In this document: piece by piece, positions 49,042 through 58,516 of the stretch
Layout of the letters: each line of letters starts with the position of its first letter
Numbering within the stretch: position 1 is the first letter of the stretch
From: Candidatus Formimonas warabiya
Lineage (GTDB): Bacteria; Bacillota; Dehalobacteriia; Dehalobacteriales; Dehalobacteriaceae
Assembly: GCF_002777255.1 (NCBI RefSeq)
Contig: NZ_CP017634.1
Coordinates: 4,662,903 to 4,726,902 of the forward strand
Reading direction: 5' to 3'
Length of the DNA stretch: 64,000 nt
Position numbers and translations under genes: made by a program
Notes under the pieces: model-generated
What the model saw: only the letters and a program-made list of their open reading frames with translations
The model's database searches: none
Told to the model about the DNA's origin: nothing

Positions 49042-49506
49042 TTATTTGCGATAGTAGTTCTGAACAGAGGGGAAGAGTGTAACGGCCTGGATGATTAAGC
49101 CGATGGCGATGTAGAATACGTGTATGAAGGCGACTCGATTGATAAAATAGACCTGTACCGTGATCCAAATGATTAAGGCAAAGCCTATGTAGAGCGAATA
49201 AGCCCAGGACCAGTGCATTTCATGAAAAATATTGATCTGGTCCGCTCCTTTCCAGGGGCGTTTTGTGATCAGTGCGTAAGATATGATTAAAGGCGTAACA
49301 CCTAGTATGACGAATAAAATGATGGCGGGGATCAAGAAGCTGGTGAACGGCGAATGCTCTAGTAAGGTCAGAGGCATTTTGATCAAACCGCCACTGGGAT
49401 CCATGATCAGCGTCGACCCGCCGAAAAGAGCCCCGATTCCCAAGAATAGGTGCAGAAAAATCAGAAGTTGGCATGTAAAAGGCTTCTTAACCAGGGATTT
49501 TTCCAT
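49042..49506 (-). CDS. four-helix membrane protein, unrecognised
   Basis: From ATG 49506 the product has 154 residues; ATG 49521 has no ribosome site. Four hydrophobic helices are seen (CQLLIFLHLFLGIGALFGG, FLIPAIILFVILGVTPLIIS, WAYSLYIGFALIIWITVQVY, HVFYIAIGLIIQAVTLFP). A short loop has TKRPWKGADQINIFHEMHW. It looks like one of the small uncharacterised membrane proteins common in Firmicutes. The next gene upstream (ABC-class ATPase) is on the same strand but 50 bp away. Confidence 0.6.
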   Translation of the reverse strand: MEKSLVKKPFTCQLLIFLHLFLGIGALFGGSTLIMDPSGGLIKMPLTLLEHSPFTSFLIPAIILFVILGVTPLIISYALITKRPWKGADQINIFHEMHWSWAYSLYIGFALIIWITVQVYFINRVAFIHVFYIAIGLIIQAVTLFPSVQNYYRK

Positions 49507-49557
49507 GGCGTATTTCCCCATTTCGCAAAATTATTTGTCAAGCCCCATCGGAAAAGT

Positions 49558-51258
49558 TTATTTCACTTTTAACGTGCGTACTCTGTTTATGGCTGCGGCC
49601 AACTCCAGTTTCCGGGGCAGGGCCAGGTCCCCGGGATGCTGTCCGTAAAATGGCGAAACCAGGTCTAAACCGTGTTCCGAAATCTGGTGGTACAGTTTAT
49701 AGATCAGATCGGGTAAAGATGTTTTTCCGTCTACCAATTTATGAGCTAAATAGGAAATCATATCGGCAATGGCCCGGGTTTGGCTGGGGTCTACCAGCTG
49801 TTCCACCAGGGAAAGATCGACCGGGGAGTTGCCCAGTAAGACCGTATGCAGCCCTTTGGCGCTTATTTTGTCCTTTGGGCCGTGTAATATGCGAAAACTG
49901 TGGGGAAGAATTTGCCGACCTATGATGCTGCCGAAATTTTCTCCCCCTTCCCCTCTGCGGGTTGTGGGGATTTTGTCGATAATGGATTTGGCTTTTTCCG
50001 TCACATCGTAAGGTTTATATTCGTCCATCATAATCACCGTGCCGGCGGCTTCAAAATAATCTCCGGAACCTCCCATGACCAGAACCGTAGAAACACCCAG
50101 CTCCCGGTAAAGCTGCTCTACCCTGTCCACAAAAGGAGTAATGGGCTCCTGGTCTTTACCCACTAATTCCTGCATGCGGGCGTCCCGAATCATAAAATTG
50201 GTGGCGCTGGTGTCCTCATCAATTAAAAGCACCCGGGCATTCATTTCTAAGGCTTCCATGATATTTGCCGCTTGAGAGGTGCTGCCGCTGGCACTCTCGG
50301 TGCCAAAACGGATGGTATCCGTACCCCGGGGCAAATGGGAGATAAAAGGGGAGATGTTTACTTTTTCCACGCTGCGGCCGTCTTCCGCCCGTATTTTCAC
50401 GGCACTCTCGTCGGTAATCACATATTCCCGGCCGTCTCCGGGCACATGATTGTACACACCTCGTTCCATCCCTTTTAAAAGAGTGCTTTTGCCATGGTAC
50501 CCCCCGCCCACAATCAGAGTAATTCCCTTCGGAATCGCCATGCCTCGTATGGGACCGTCATGGGGAAGGGGAATTTCCACTTCCAGAGAGGGCGGTGACT
50601 GAAAAGGAACGAGAGAGGAATTATTTAAAGGGCGGTTGCTGATGCCACTCTCTCTGGGCAAGATCGATCCATTGGCCACGAAGGCTACATAGTGGTGTTC
50701 CGCTAAATACTGGCGGAGGAAATTCTGCTGGTCGGCCAGTCCCAGGTGCCGGATCAGTTTATTTTGAGGAAAATGAAAAATTGCTTGCTGGATCAGGGCA
50801 GGGATTTGGGTGCAGAGCATCTCTTTCGCCTGCTGGCCCAAAATCTGTCTGCCGGCGGCGGGCAGCCCCACAGATAAACGAACTTCCACCTCGCGCCCGT
50901 TTATTTTTACGGAGGTGCGGGGAAGAACCTCCTGGCCCGGGCTGTCTATGCTGATCAGCCCGCTTTTTCCCGATCCCCCGTGGTTTATCCGGTAGGTTTG
51001 GATGGTGTGGGCGATTTCCCGGGAAAAAAAATCTTCCGCCGCTGTTTTTCGGATCTCGGGCCGGTACCAGGTTTCCGGGAATTTAGCCTGCTCTTGGGAG
51101 ATTTTCACCCGGATCCGGGAAGGAGGGGCGAAAGGATCGCTTTGGGCATAATCGATGTGCAGAGTAAACCATTCACCCCGGTAGGTCCCTTGAATCTCCT
51201 TGTATCCCTTATATCCTTTGCCGTCTAATTTGGATAAAAGTTTTTTTAGATGCTCCAT
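49558..51258 (-). CDS. predicted ATPase of the ABC class
   Basis: The product has 566 residues. N-terminal part (1-240) is family-specific (DPFAPPSRIRVKI, SGLISIDSPGQEVL). Walker A is GGGYHGKST (251-259), followed by DGREYVITDESAVKIRAEDG, the ABC-signature-like SGSTSQAANIMEAL and Walker B VLLIDEDTSATNFMIRD. The order and spacing are those of the ABC-ATPase domain family of bacterial cytosolic proteins whose function is unknown; it is not a transporter subunit. No membrane segment is present. Confidence 0.88.
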   Translation of the reverse strand: MEHLKKLLSKLDGKGYKGYKEIQGTYRGEWFTLHIDYAQSDPFAPPSRIRVKISQEQAKFPETWYRPEIRKTAAEDFFSREIAHTIQTYRINHGGSGKSGLISIDSPGQEVLPRTSVKINGREVEVRLSVGLPAAGRQILGQQAKEMLCTQIPALIQQAIFHFPQNKLIRHLGLADQQNFLRQYLAEHHYVAFVANGSILPRESGISNRPLNNSSLVPFQSPPSLEVEIPLPHDGPIRGMAIPKGITLIVGGGYHGKSTLLKGMERGVYNHVPGDGREYVITDESAVKIRAEDGRSVEKVNISPFISHLPRGTDTIRFGTESASGSTSQAANIMEALEMNARVLLIDEDTSATNFMIRDARMQELVGKDQEPITPFVDRVEQLYRELGVSTVLVMGGSGDYFEAAGTVIMMDEYKPYDVTEKAKSIIDKIPTTRRGEGGENFGSIIGRQILPHSFRILHGPKDKISAKGLHTVLLGNSPVDLSLVEQLVDPSQTRAIADMISYLAHKLVDGKTSLPDLIYKLYHQISEHGLDLVSPFYGQHPGDLALPRKLELAAAINRVRTLKVK

Positions 51259-51582
51259 GTTTTTCCTGCCTCCTGAGAAAGAAAAAATGATTACGCTACT
51301 TTAAGCCTATGTATAGGATCTCAATTATTTTTTACGGCACCCCTTTGCTTCATACCAAGCCGGCATGAATGAACCGTGGGGATTCACCTTTATTCACTCT
51401 AATTCGGGAAAAATAAATAACATCCTGTTTGAAAATCATTTTTTTCTAGTCCCGTTTTTTTACACGGGGACAGCAGACAGCCCCTACTTTTCCCGGTTCC
51501 CGGTAACCGGTGACCGGATCCCGCCCCCAAAGCCTTTTAGGCTTTGGCTGACATGTATACAATATTTTCCCGCACACAACTA
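51259..51582. other. Non-coding stretch upstream of the ANTAR gene
   Basis: The stretch has AT-rich DNA, a hairpin CCAAAGCC-TTTTA-GGCTTTGG near 51528-51550, and a GGGGACAGCAGACAGCCCC segment (51465-51484) related to the dispersed GGGGACA repeats. The divergent ATPase promoter must be here. No gene is supported. Confidence 0.45.
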
Positions 51583-51610
51583 TTGAGTTGTGGCGGGTTT
51601 TTGTTATAAT
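51583..51610 (+). promoter_or_regulatory. Promoter of the ANTAR regulator gene
   Basis: TTGAGT (51583-51588) and TATAAT (51605-51610) are separated by 16 nt. The predicted start is about 150 bp before the gene, so a leader of that length would be made. Confidence 0.6.
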
Positions 51611-51769
51611 GGTTAAAAAGGTTTCGAGATTTTTTTATGTGGGCAATGGAGTCCTCGTTACTAAAAAGTCTTTTTTGGGGCGGGGATTTTTCTTTGGCAA
51701 GGATGCTTTCACTTATGAAAGTTTCTGTGCCGGATAAACTATTACCGTTAGGAAGGCGAGGTGTTGCTT

Positions 51770-52363
51770 ATGCATGGGGTTGAGTCGAAGATTTTTATCG
51801 GCTCTGCGGACAGAGCATTGAGAAAAAGGTTGAGGTCCATACTCCAGCAACAGGGACACCTGATTATCGGGGAAGCGGAGGACGGGGCCGGCTCGCTCCG
51901 GGTGATCCGCAGGGTGCTGCCGGACCTGGTAATTTTGGATAAAGACCTTCCCGGTATGCCCGGTATGGAAGTATCCAAAATTATTGAGGATGATAAAATT
52001 TGTCCGGTATTGCTGCTTACGCCTACCTGGGAGCAGGAGCTATTTGAAAAGGCAAAGGATTCCTGGGTTTTTGCCTTTTTGGTGAAGCCGATTCAGGAAG
52101 GGCATTTGCTTTCTACCGCATCCTTTGTGATCAATGCTTTCCAAAAAATGATGAAATTGGCGCGTCAGGTCGATGAACTGAAAGAGACTTTGGAAACAAG
52201 AAAGATTGTGGAACGGGCAAAAGGTATTTTGATGAAAAATCTGGATTTGCCTGAAGCGGAAGCATACCGGCGCATCCAACAGCAGAGCATGGATAAGTGC
52301 CTGCCCATGAAGCAAGTTGCGGAAGCGATTATTCTTGCCTATGATATTAAAAAGAAAAAGTAA
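51770..52363 (+). CDS. ANTAR-domain response regulator (NasT/AmiR type)
   Basis: From ATG 51770 (GGCGAGGTG upstream) the product has 197 residues. The N-terminal receiver-like domain keeps the phosphorylation-site region (DLVILDKDLPGMPG) and the Lys of beta-5 (FLVKPIQEG). A short coiled coil leads to the C-terminal ANTAR RNA-binding domain (about 135-195: ARQVDELKETLETRKIVERA, KGILMKNLDLPEAEAYRRIQ). ANTAR proteins prevent termination at paired hairpins in target leaders, often of nitrogen genes. It lies directly before glnA and gltBD, which are its likely targets. Confidence 0.87.
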   Translation: MHGVESKIFIGSADRALRKRLRSILQQQGHLIIGEAEDGAGSLRVIRRVLPDLVILDKDLPGMPGMEVSKIIEDDKICPVLLLTPTWEQELFEKAKDSWVFAFLVKPIQEGHLLSTASFVINAFQKMMKLARQVDELKETLETRKIVERAKGILMKNLDLPEAEAYRRIQQQSMDKCLPMKQVAEAIILAYDIKKKK

Positions 52364-52397
52364 TCATGAATAATATTGTATACTTGTTCCCGAACCA

Positions 52398-52427
52398 TTG
52401 ATTTTTTTGCCGAAAGAAGAGTATAAT
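52398..52427 (+). promoter_or_regulatory. Promoter of glnA
   Basis: TTGATT (52398-52403) and TATAAT (52422-52427) are separated by 18 nt. The leader from about 52434 to the glnA ribosome site is roughly 75 nt and AT-rich; I do not see the two A-x-x-G-x-x hexaloop hairpins expected of an ANTAR target. Confidence 0.55.
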
Positions 52428-52521
52428 TCCTTTAATCAAAATTTAGCTCCCAGTATGATCGATCCCAAATGGAAATCGTTTTTCACATAGAAATTTTTAT
52501 ATTTTGAGGAGGTTAATGACG

Positions 52522-53853
52522 ATGGCGAAATACTCCAAAGAGGATATTTTATCGATGGCCAAAGAAAATGATGTCAAATTTGTGCGCCTGCAATTTACTG
52601 ACATTTTCGGGGTTCTGAAAAATGTTGCCATTACTGTGAAGCAGCTGGAGAAAGCCTTGGAAGGAGAATTGATGTTTGACGGGTCTTCCATCGACGGTTT
52701 TGTGCGCATTGAAGAATCTGACATGTATCTGCGTCCGGATCTGAACAGTTGGGACATTTTTCCCTGGAGACCTGCGGAAGGATCGGTAGCACGCTTTATT
52801 TGCGATGTCTATAATCCTGACGGCACTCCTTTTGAAGGGGATCCCCGGATGATCTTAAAAAGGGCCATTGCAGAAGGGGAAGCGATGGGTTATACCATGA
52901 ATGTAGGACCCGAATGCGAATTCTTTCTTTTTCAAACGGATGATAAAGGGCGCCCTACTTTAGACACCCATGATAAAGCAGGATATTTTGACCTGACCCC
53001 GGTGGATTTAGGAGAAAATGCCCGCAGGGATATGGTGCTGGCCCTGGAAGATATGGGTTTTGAAATTGAAGCGTCTCACCATGAAGTTGCCCCCGGTCAG
53101 CATGAGATTGATTTCAAATATGCGGATGCCTTGTCTACGGCGGATAATATCCAGACTTTTAAGTTTGTGGTCAGAACGATTGCCCAGCGCCATGGCCTTC
53201 ATGCCACTTTTATGCCAAAGCCTGTTTTTGGCATCAACGGATCAGGCATGCATACCAATCAATCCCTTTTTAAGGGGAGCAAAAATGTCTTTTATGATCC
53301 CAACGGGGAATTGGAACTGTCCCGGGAAGCTTATTATTATGTGGGTGGATTAATGAAACATGCCCGGGCCATGGCCGCGATCACCAATCCCACCGTGAAT
53401 TCCTATAAAAGGCTGGTTCCGGATTATGAGGCGCCGGTGTATGTAGCCTGGTCGGCAAAGAACAGAAGCCCTTTAATTCGCATTCCCGCCAAAAGAGGCC
53501 TGTCCACCAGAGTGGAAATGAGAAATCCCGACCCCTCTTGTAACCCTTATTTGGCCATTGCGGCCATGCTGAAAGCAGGCTTGGACGGGATCAAGAATAA
53601 GATCCTGCCTCCGGATCCGGTGAATCGAAATATTTATGAGATGACCGGGGCAGAGAAAGATGCCATGGGCATTGCTAGTTTGCCCGGAAGCTTAGAAGAG
53701 GCATTAAAAGAGTTGAAAGCAGATGAGGTAATTAAAAGCGCCTTAGGGAACCATGCTTTATCCCGTTTTCTGGAGGCCAAAGAAATGGAATGGGATTCCT
53801 ACCGGACCAAGATTACCTATTGGGAAATTGAACAATATTTGACCAAATTTTAA
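52522..53853 (+). CDS. glnA: glutamine synthetase, type I
   Basis: I start at ATG 52522 (9 nt after GAGGAGG), giving 443 residues; ATG 52516 is too close to the ribosome site. Signatures: FDGSSIDGFVRIEESDM, NVGPECEFFLF, HHEVAPGQHEIDF and KPVFGINGSGMHTNQSL (ammonia and ATP sites), and NRSPLIRIPAKRG (glutamate site). It converts glutamate and ammonia to glutamine. The length and absence of the adenylylation Tyr insertion fit GSI-alpha of Firmicutes, which is regulated by feedback and protein partners. It forms a nitrogen block with gltBD. Confidence 0.96.
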   Translation: MAKYSKEDILSMAKENDVKFVRLQFTDIFGVLKNVAITVKQLEKALEGELMFDGSSIDGFVRIEESDMYLRPDLNSWDIFPWRPAEGSVARFICDVYNPDGTPFEGDPRMILKRAIAEGEAMGYTMNVGPECEFFLFQTDDKGRPTLDTHDKAGYFDLTPVDLGENARRDMVLALEDMGFEIEASHHEVAPGQHEIDFKYADALSTADNIQTFKFVVRTIAQRHGLHATFMPKPVFGINGSGMHTNQSLFKGSKNVFYDPNGELELSREAYYYVGGLMKHARAMAAITNPTVNSYKRLVPDYEAPVYVAWSAKNRSPLIRIPAKRGLSTRVEMRNPDPSCNPYLAIAAMLKAGLDGIKNKILPPDPVNRNIYEMTGAEKDAMGIASLPGSLEEALKELKADEVIKSALGNHALSRFLEAKEMEWDSYRTKITYWEIEQYLTKF

Positions 53854-53907
53854 CCCGACTAACCATGTTTAAATGAGCGTGAGGACTCCTGTACGACTGT
53901 ATTAGTT

Positions 53908-53940
53908 GGGGACATATGTTAATGTGTCCCCTCACTTTTT
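53908..53940 (+). terminator. glnA terminator
   Basis: GGGGACA (53908-53914) and TGTCCCC (53925-53931) form a stem followed by TCACTTTTT. An upstream GTGAGG (53879-53884) can also pair with CCTCAC (53930-53935), giving an alternative fold. The arms match the dispersed GGGGACA element. Confidence 0.6.
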
Positions 53941-53971
53941 AGCGGAGATTAGGATAGAAGGAGAGGCTTTT

Positions 53972-56900
53972 ATGATGCAAGAACTGAATCAATTTCCCCA
54001 AAGTCAGGGTCTTTACGACCCGTCCATGGAAAAAGACGCCTGTGGCTTAGGATTTATCGCCGATGTGACAGGCAAAAAATCAAATGAAATCGTCAAAAAC
54101 GGGTTGGAGATTCTGAAGAGTCTTACCCATCGAGGCGCTACCGGGTCCGATCCGGAGACAGGAGACGGGGCAGGTATCTTAATTCAACTACCCCATGAGT
54201 TCTTTGTTTCTGAATTAGCGAAAATGGATCTGCACCTTCCGGCGGACGGGGACTATGCGGTGGGCATGATATTTTTTCCCACAGAACCGAACGCCCGTTA
54301 TTACTGTGAAGGGGTATTTGAAAGAATTCTCCGGGAAGAAAACCAGGAACTGATCTCTTGGCGCGACGTACCGCTTCATGATAAGGCTTGCGGGATCTCA
54401 GCCCAAGGTACAAAGCCTTTTGTGAAGCAAATATTTATTGCCAGAAACGGTCAGCAGGCCGATCTGTTTGAAAGGAAACTCTATATTGTCAGAAAAAGAG
54501 TGGAGAAGGCCATTAACGAGGCAGCAAGGCCTTATACGGATGTCTTTTTCGTGTGCAGCCTTTCTCTCAAAACCATTGTCTATAAAGGGCAGTTTCTCGC
54601 CCATCAAATAGAGAATTTTTATCCCGAGCTGAAGGATGAGCGATTAAAGAGTGCCATTGCCGCCGTGCATCAAAGATACAGTACCAATACTTTCCCATCC
54701 TGGCGCCTGGCCCATCCTTACCGCTATTTGTCCCACAATGGGGAAATCAATACCATCCGGGGAAATATCAAGTGGGTTAGTGCCCGGGAAAGTGTGATGA
54801 CCTCCAAGCTGTTCGGTGCTGAATTTGAGAAGGTATTGCCGATTATCCAGCCGGATAGCAGTGACTCCTGCAATTTGGACAATATTTTCGAGCTTCTTGT
54901 TTTGAATGGGTATTCTATACCCCATGCCCTGAAAATGTTGATGCCGGAGGCCTGGCGTTATGATAAAACCATGCCGGCGGAATTGAAAGCGTTTTATGAA
55001 TATCACGAAGGTCTCATCGAGCCCTGGGATGGACCTGCGACCATTGTTTTTTCCGATGGGGTTCAGGTGGGAGCCACCCTGGACCGGAACGGCCTCCGAC
55101 CGGCCAGATACGTGATCACGAAAAACAATACCGTGATTTTAGCTTCAGAATCGGGCGTCCTGCGCATTCCTGAGGCACAAATCCTGAAAAAGGGAAAATT
55201 AGGGCCGGGGAAAACTCTTATTGTGGACACCAAAGAGAAAAGGATCATCTACGATCATGAAGTGAAACAAGAGCTGGCCAACCAAAAAGGGTATGCCGAA
55301 TGGATTAAGGAAAATGAAATTGATCTGAAAAAAATCAGTTTGCATAAAGCCTTGCCCAGAATGGATGAAGAATCCCTGGTTACGAAACAAATTATTTTCG
55401 GGTACACGGAAGAAGAACTTAGGCGGATCATTGCACCAATGGCGCAAGACAGTAAGGAAGCCATTGGTTCCATGGGCAATGACGCTCCTTTGGCGGTTCT
55501 TTCCGACCTGCCCCAACTCTTATTTAATTACTTCCGTCAGCTTTTTGCCCAGGTGACCAATCCGCCCATTGATCCCATCCGGGAGAAGAAAGTAATGTCC
55601 CTGAATCAGTATCTGGGCCGGGGGGGGAATATTCTCAAGAAAATTGACGAATTGGCACCCAATAAGTTTATTGAACTGGAACAACCCATCCTGTATGCGG
55701 AGAAGATGGAAAAAATTAAAAGTATCGATGTGGATACTTTAAGAAGCATTACCATCCCCATCATCTTTGAAGCGGATCAATATGAAAAAGGGCTCAGCGA
55801 TGCCCTGACCGCCTTGAAAAAGAGAGTGGAAGAAAGTATTTCCCAGGGGTACCGGATCGTCATTTTGAGCGACCGGGACGTGGATCGTTACCGGGCGCCT
55901 ATCCCCAGTCTGCTTGCGGTCAGTGCGGTGCACAATCATTTGATTCAGAAAAAACTGCGCACCAAGGTTGATCTGATCATTGAGACCGGCGAGGCCCGGG
56001 ATACTTTTCATATGGCACTGCTCCTGGGCTACGGGGCTACGGCGGTATATCCTTATATGGCCCTGGAAACCATTAATCACCTGGTGAAAAATCAGCTTTA
56101 CCTGAAAAACATTACGGTGGAAAAAGCCAGCATGAATTACGTACGCTCCTTAGGCTACGGGATTCGCAAAATTACCTCCAAAATGGGCATCTCCACCTTA
56201 AGAAGTTTTAACGGCGCCCAAATATTTGAAGTGATCGGACTGAACGAAGAACTGGTCAAGGAATATTTCGCCGGCACCCCGTGCCGTTTGTCCGGGCTGA
56301 AGATGGACGGCATCGCCAAGGAAACTTTGCTGCGTCATCATCAGGCCTTTGAAATCAACGTGGGTACCCAAAGACTGGCTGTGGGAGGAGACATTCATTA
56401 CCGGAAGAACAATGAAGCCCATTTGTTCCGTCCGGATACCATCGCTAAGCTGCAGCATGCCTGCCGGACCCAGGATTATCATTTATTTAAAGAGTATTCC
56501 CGTTTGATTGATGATCAGTCGAAAAGCCTCATGACCATCCGGGGACTTTTAAAATTTAAGGAAGGCCAGCCGGTTCCTTTGGATGAGGTAGAACCGGTAG
56601 AATCAATCCTGAAACGCTTTGCCACCGGAGCCATGTCCTTCGGATCCATCAGCAAGGAAGTCCATGAAACTTTGGCCATCGCCATGAACCGCATGGGGGG
56701 CAAAAGCAATTCCGGTGAGGGCGGGGAAGATGAAGCCCGTTATATCAGAACAGAAAACGGTGATTTTAAAGCCAGTGCCATCAAGCAGGTGGCGGCGGCC
56801 CGGTTCGGGGTCACAGCCAATTACCTGGTCCATGCGGATGAGCTGCAAATCAAAATGGCCCAAGGGGCTAAGCCGGGTGAAGGGGGACATTTGCCGGGAA

Positions 56901-58516
56901 GCAAGGTAACCGAGGAGATTGCCCGGGTACGCCACTCCCTGCCGGGAATCGACTTGATTTCTCCTCCTCCCCATCATGATATCTATTCCATTGAAGACTT
57001 GGAGCAGTTGATCTTTGACCTGAAGAACATTAATCCCAAGGCACGGGTGAGTGTGAAGCTGGTTTCCGAAGCCGGTGTAGGGACGGTAGCGGCAGGCGTG
57101 GCCAAGGGCAGTGCCGATATGGTTCTGATCAGCGGCCATGACGGCGGCACCGGCGCCTCTCCTGTTTCGTCTATTAAAACAGCAGGGATTCCTTGGGAAA
57201 TCGGCCTGGCGGAAACCCAGCAAACCTTGCTCTTAAACAACCTGAGAAGCCGGATCGCCGTACAGGTAGACGGCCAAATGAGGACAGGACGGGATGTGGC
57301 GATCAGCATTCTCCTGGGGGCGGAAGAATTCGGCTTTTCCACGGCTGCCCTGGTGGTGTGCGGCTGTATCATGATGCGCAAGTGCCATAACAACACCTGC
57401 CCCGTAGGCGTGGCCACCCAGGATCCGGAACTGAGAAAGTATTTTCAGGGAAAGCCGGAGCATGTGATCAACTTCTTCGGTTTCATTGCCAGGGAACTGC
57501 GTGAAATTATGGCCGATTTGGGCTTCCGAACGGTAGATGAAATGGTGGGCCGGGTGGATATGCTGGAGGTGAATGAGCGAAACCGGCATTGGAAAACCAA
57601 GGAGCTGGATTTAAGCGCTATCCTCTATCGCCCGGAATTGCCGGTGCGGTTCGCCCAAAGAAAAACGGAAGAACAAAAAAATCAAACCCGTGATATTCTG
57701 GACCGACAACTGATTGAACTGGCCCAGCCCGCCCTGGAAAAAGGGGAAAAGGTGCAAGGTATTTTTGAAGTAAAAAATACCGACCGGACTATTGGGGCCA
57801 TGCTCTCCGGCGAAGTAGCAAAACGTTATGGCAGCAAGGGCCTGCCCCAGGATACCATTGACCTGACCTTCATCGGTACGGCAGGTCAAAGTTTCGGCGC
57901 CTTTGCCGCCCCCGGCATTACTTTGCGCTTGTACGGAGATGCCAATGATTACGTGGGAAAAGGACTATCGGGGGGCCGGATTATCATCGCACTGCATAAG
58001 GAGTCTTCCTTAACAGCAGAGGAAAACATCATCGCCGGAAATACCATTTTGTATGGGGCCACTTCCGGAGAGGCCTATATCAATGGGAAAGTGGGAGAAA
58101 GATTCGCCGTGAGAAACAGCGGGGCTGCGGCCGTAGTTGAAGGTGTGGGCGATCATGGCTGTGAATATATGACAGGAGGACGGATTGTGATTCTGGGGGA
58201 AACAGGGAGAAACTTCGGCGCCGGTATGAGCGGCGGCATTGCCTATGTGCTGGATGAGCAAGAAAACCTGAGCAGCAAATGCAACTTTGAATTGACGGAG
58301 ATGGAACCGCTGACTCAGGAGGATCTCCGCTTCGTGAAAAATTTAGTGGAAAATCATGTGCGCTTTACCAACAGCCAAAAAGGCAAAAAGATTCTGGACC
58401 ATTGGCAGGCGTACATGGGTAAGTTTGTGCGCATTATCAGCCCTCAATACCGGGAAATCACGGAAAAATCTTCCCAAATCACGGCAGATAGTTTGGTGGT
58501 GAAAAATAATGGCTAA
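53972..58516 (+). CDS. gltB: glutamate synthase large subunit
   Basis: From ATG 53972 (GAAGGAGAGG upstream) the product has 1,514 residues. After a short propeptide the N-terminal nucleophile Cys is at KDACGLGF (C24). The amidotransferase domain (24-430) contains HQRYSTNTFPSWRLAHPYRY and NGEINT. The central and FMN domains follow (GAMSFGSISKEVHETLA, GEGGEDEARY, LISGHDGGTGASP). The 3Fe-4S Cys cluster is CGCIMMRKCHNNTCPVGVAT. The C-terminal beta helix has GxxGGRIxI repeats (LSGGRIIIALHKES). It makes two glutamates from glutamine and 2-oxoglutarate with GltD. Confidence 0.96.
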   Translation: MMQELNQFPQSQGLYDPSMEKDACGLGFIADVTGKKSNEIVKNGLEILKSLTHRGATGSDPETGDGAGILIQLPHEFFVSELAKMDLHLPADGDYAVGMIFFPTEPNARYYCEGVFERILREENQELISWRDVPLHDKACGISAQGTKPFVKQIFIARNGQQADLFERKLYIVRKRVEKAINEAARPYTDVFFVCSLSLKTIVYKGQFLAHQIENFYPELKDERLKSAIAAVHQRYSTNTFPSWRLAHPYRYLSHNGEINTIRGNIKWVSARESVMTSKLFGAEFEKVLPIIQPDSSDSCNLDNIFELLVLNGYSIPHALKMLMPEAWRYDKTMPAELKAFYEYHEGLIEPWDGPATIVFSDGVQVGATLDRNGLRPARYVITKNNTVILASESGVLRIPEAQILKKGKLGPGKTLIVDTKEKRIIYDHEVKQELANQKGYAEWIKENEIDLKKISLHKALPRMDEESLVTKQIIFGYTEEELRRIIAPMAQDSKEAIGSMGNDAPLAVLSDLPQLLFNYFRQLFAQVTNPPIDPIREKKVMSLNQYLGRGGNILKKIDELAPNKFIELEQPILYAEKMEKIKSIDVDTLRSITIPIIFEADQYEKGLSDALTALKKRVEESISQGYRIVILSDRDVDRYRAPIPSLLAVSAVHNHLIQKKLRTKVDLIIETGEARDTFHMALLLGYGATAVYPYMALETINHLVKNQLYLKNITVEKASMNYVRSLGYGIRKITSKMGISTLRSFNGAQIFEVIGLNEELVKEYFAGTPCRLSGLKMDGIAKETLLRHHQAFEINVGTQRLAVGGDIHYRKNNEAHLFRPDTIAKLQHACRTQDYHLFKEYSRLIDDQSKSLMTIRGLLKFKEGQPVPLDEVEPVESILKRFATGAMSFGSISKEVHETLAIAMNRMGGKSNSGEGGEDEARYIRTENGDFKASAIKQVAAARFGVTANYLVHADELQIKMAQGAKPGEGGHLPGSKVTEEIARVRHSLPGIDLISPPPHHDIYSIEDLEQLIFDLKNINPKARVSVKLVSEAGVGTVAAGVAKGSADMVLISGHDGGTGASPVSSIKTAGIPWEIGLAETQQTLLLNNLRSRIAVQVDGQMRTGRDVAISILLGAEEFGFSTAALVVCGCIMMRKCHNNTCPVGVATQDPELRKYFQGKPEHVINFFGFIARELREIMADLGFRTVDEMVGRVDMLEVNERNRHWKTKELDLSAILYRPELPVRFAQRKTEEQKNQTRDILDRQLIELAQPALEKGEKVQGIFEVKNTDRTIGAMLSGEVAKRYGSKGLPQDTIDLTFIGTAGQSFGAFAAPGITLRLYGDANDYVGKGLSGGRIIIALHKESSLTAEENIIAGNTILYGATSGEAYINGKVGERFAVRNSGAAAVVEGVGDHGCEYMTGGRIVILGETGRNFGAGMSGGIAYVLDEQENLSSKCNFELTEMEPLTQEDLRFVKNLVENHVRFTNSQKGKKILDHWQAYMGKFVRIISPQYREITEKSSQITADSLVVKNNG

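Noticed and set aside
52364..52521. ANTAR-target hairpin pair before glnA
   Set aside because: No two stem-loops with A-x-x-G-x-x hexaloops could be drawn in this AT-rich leader.
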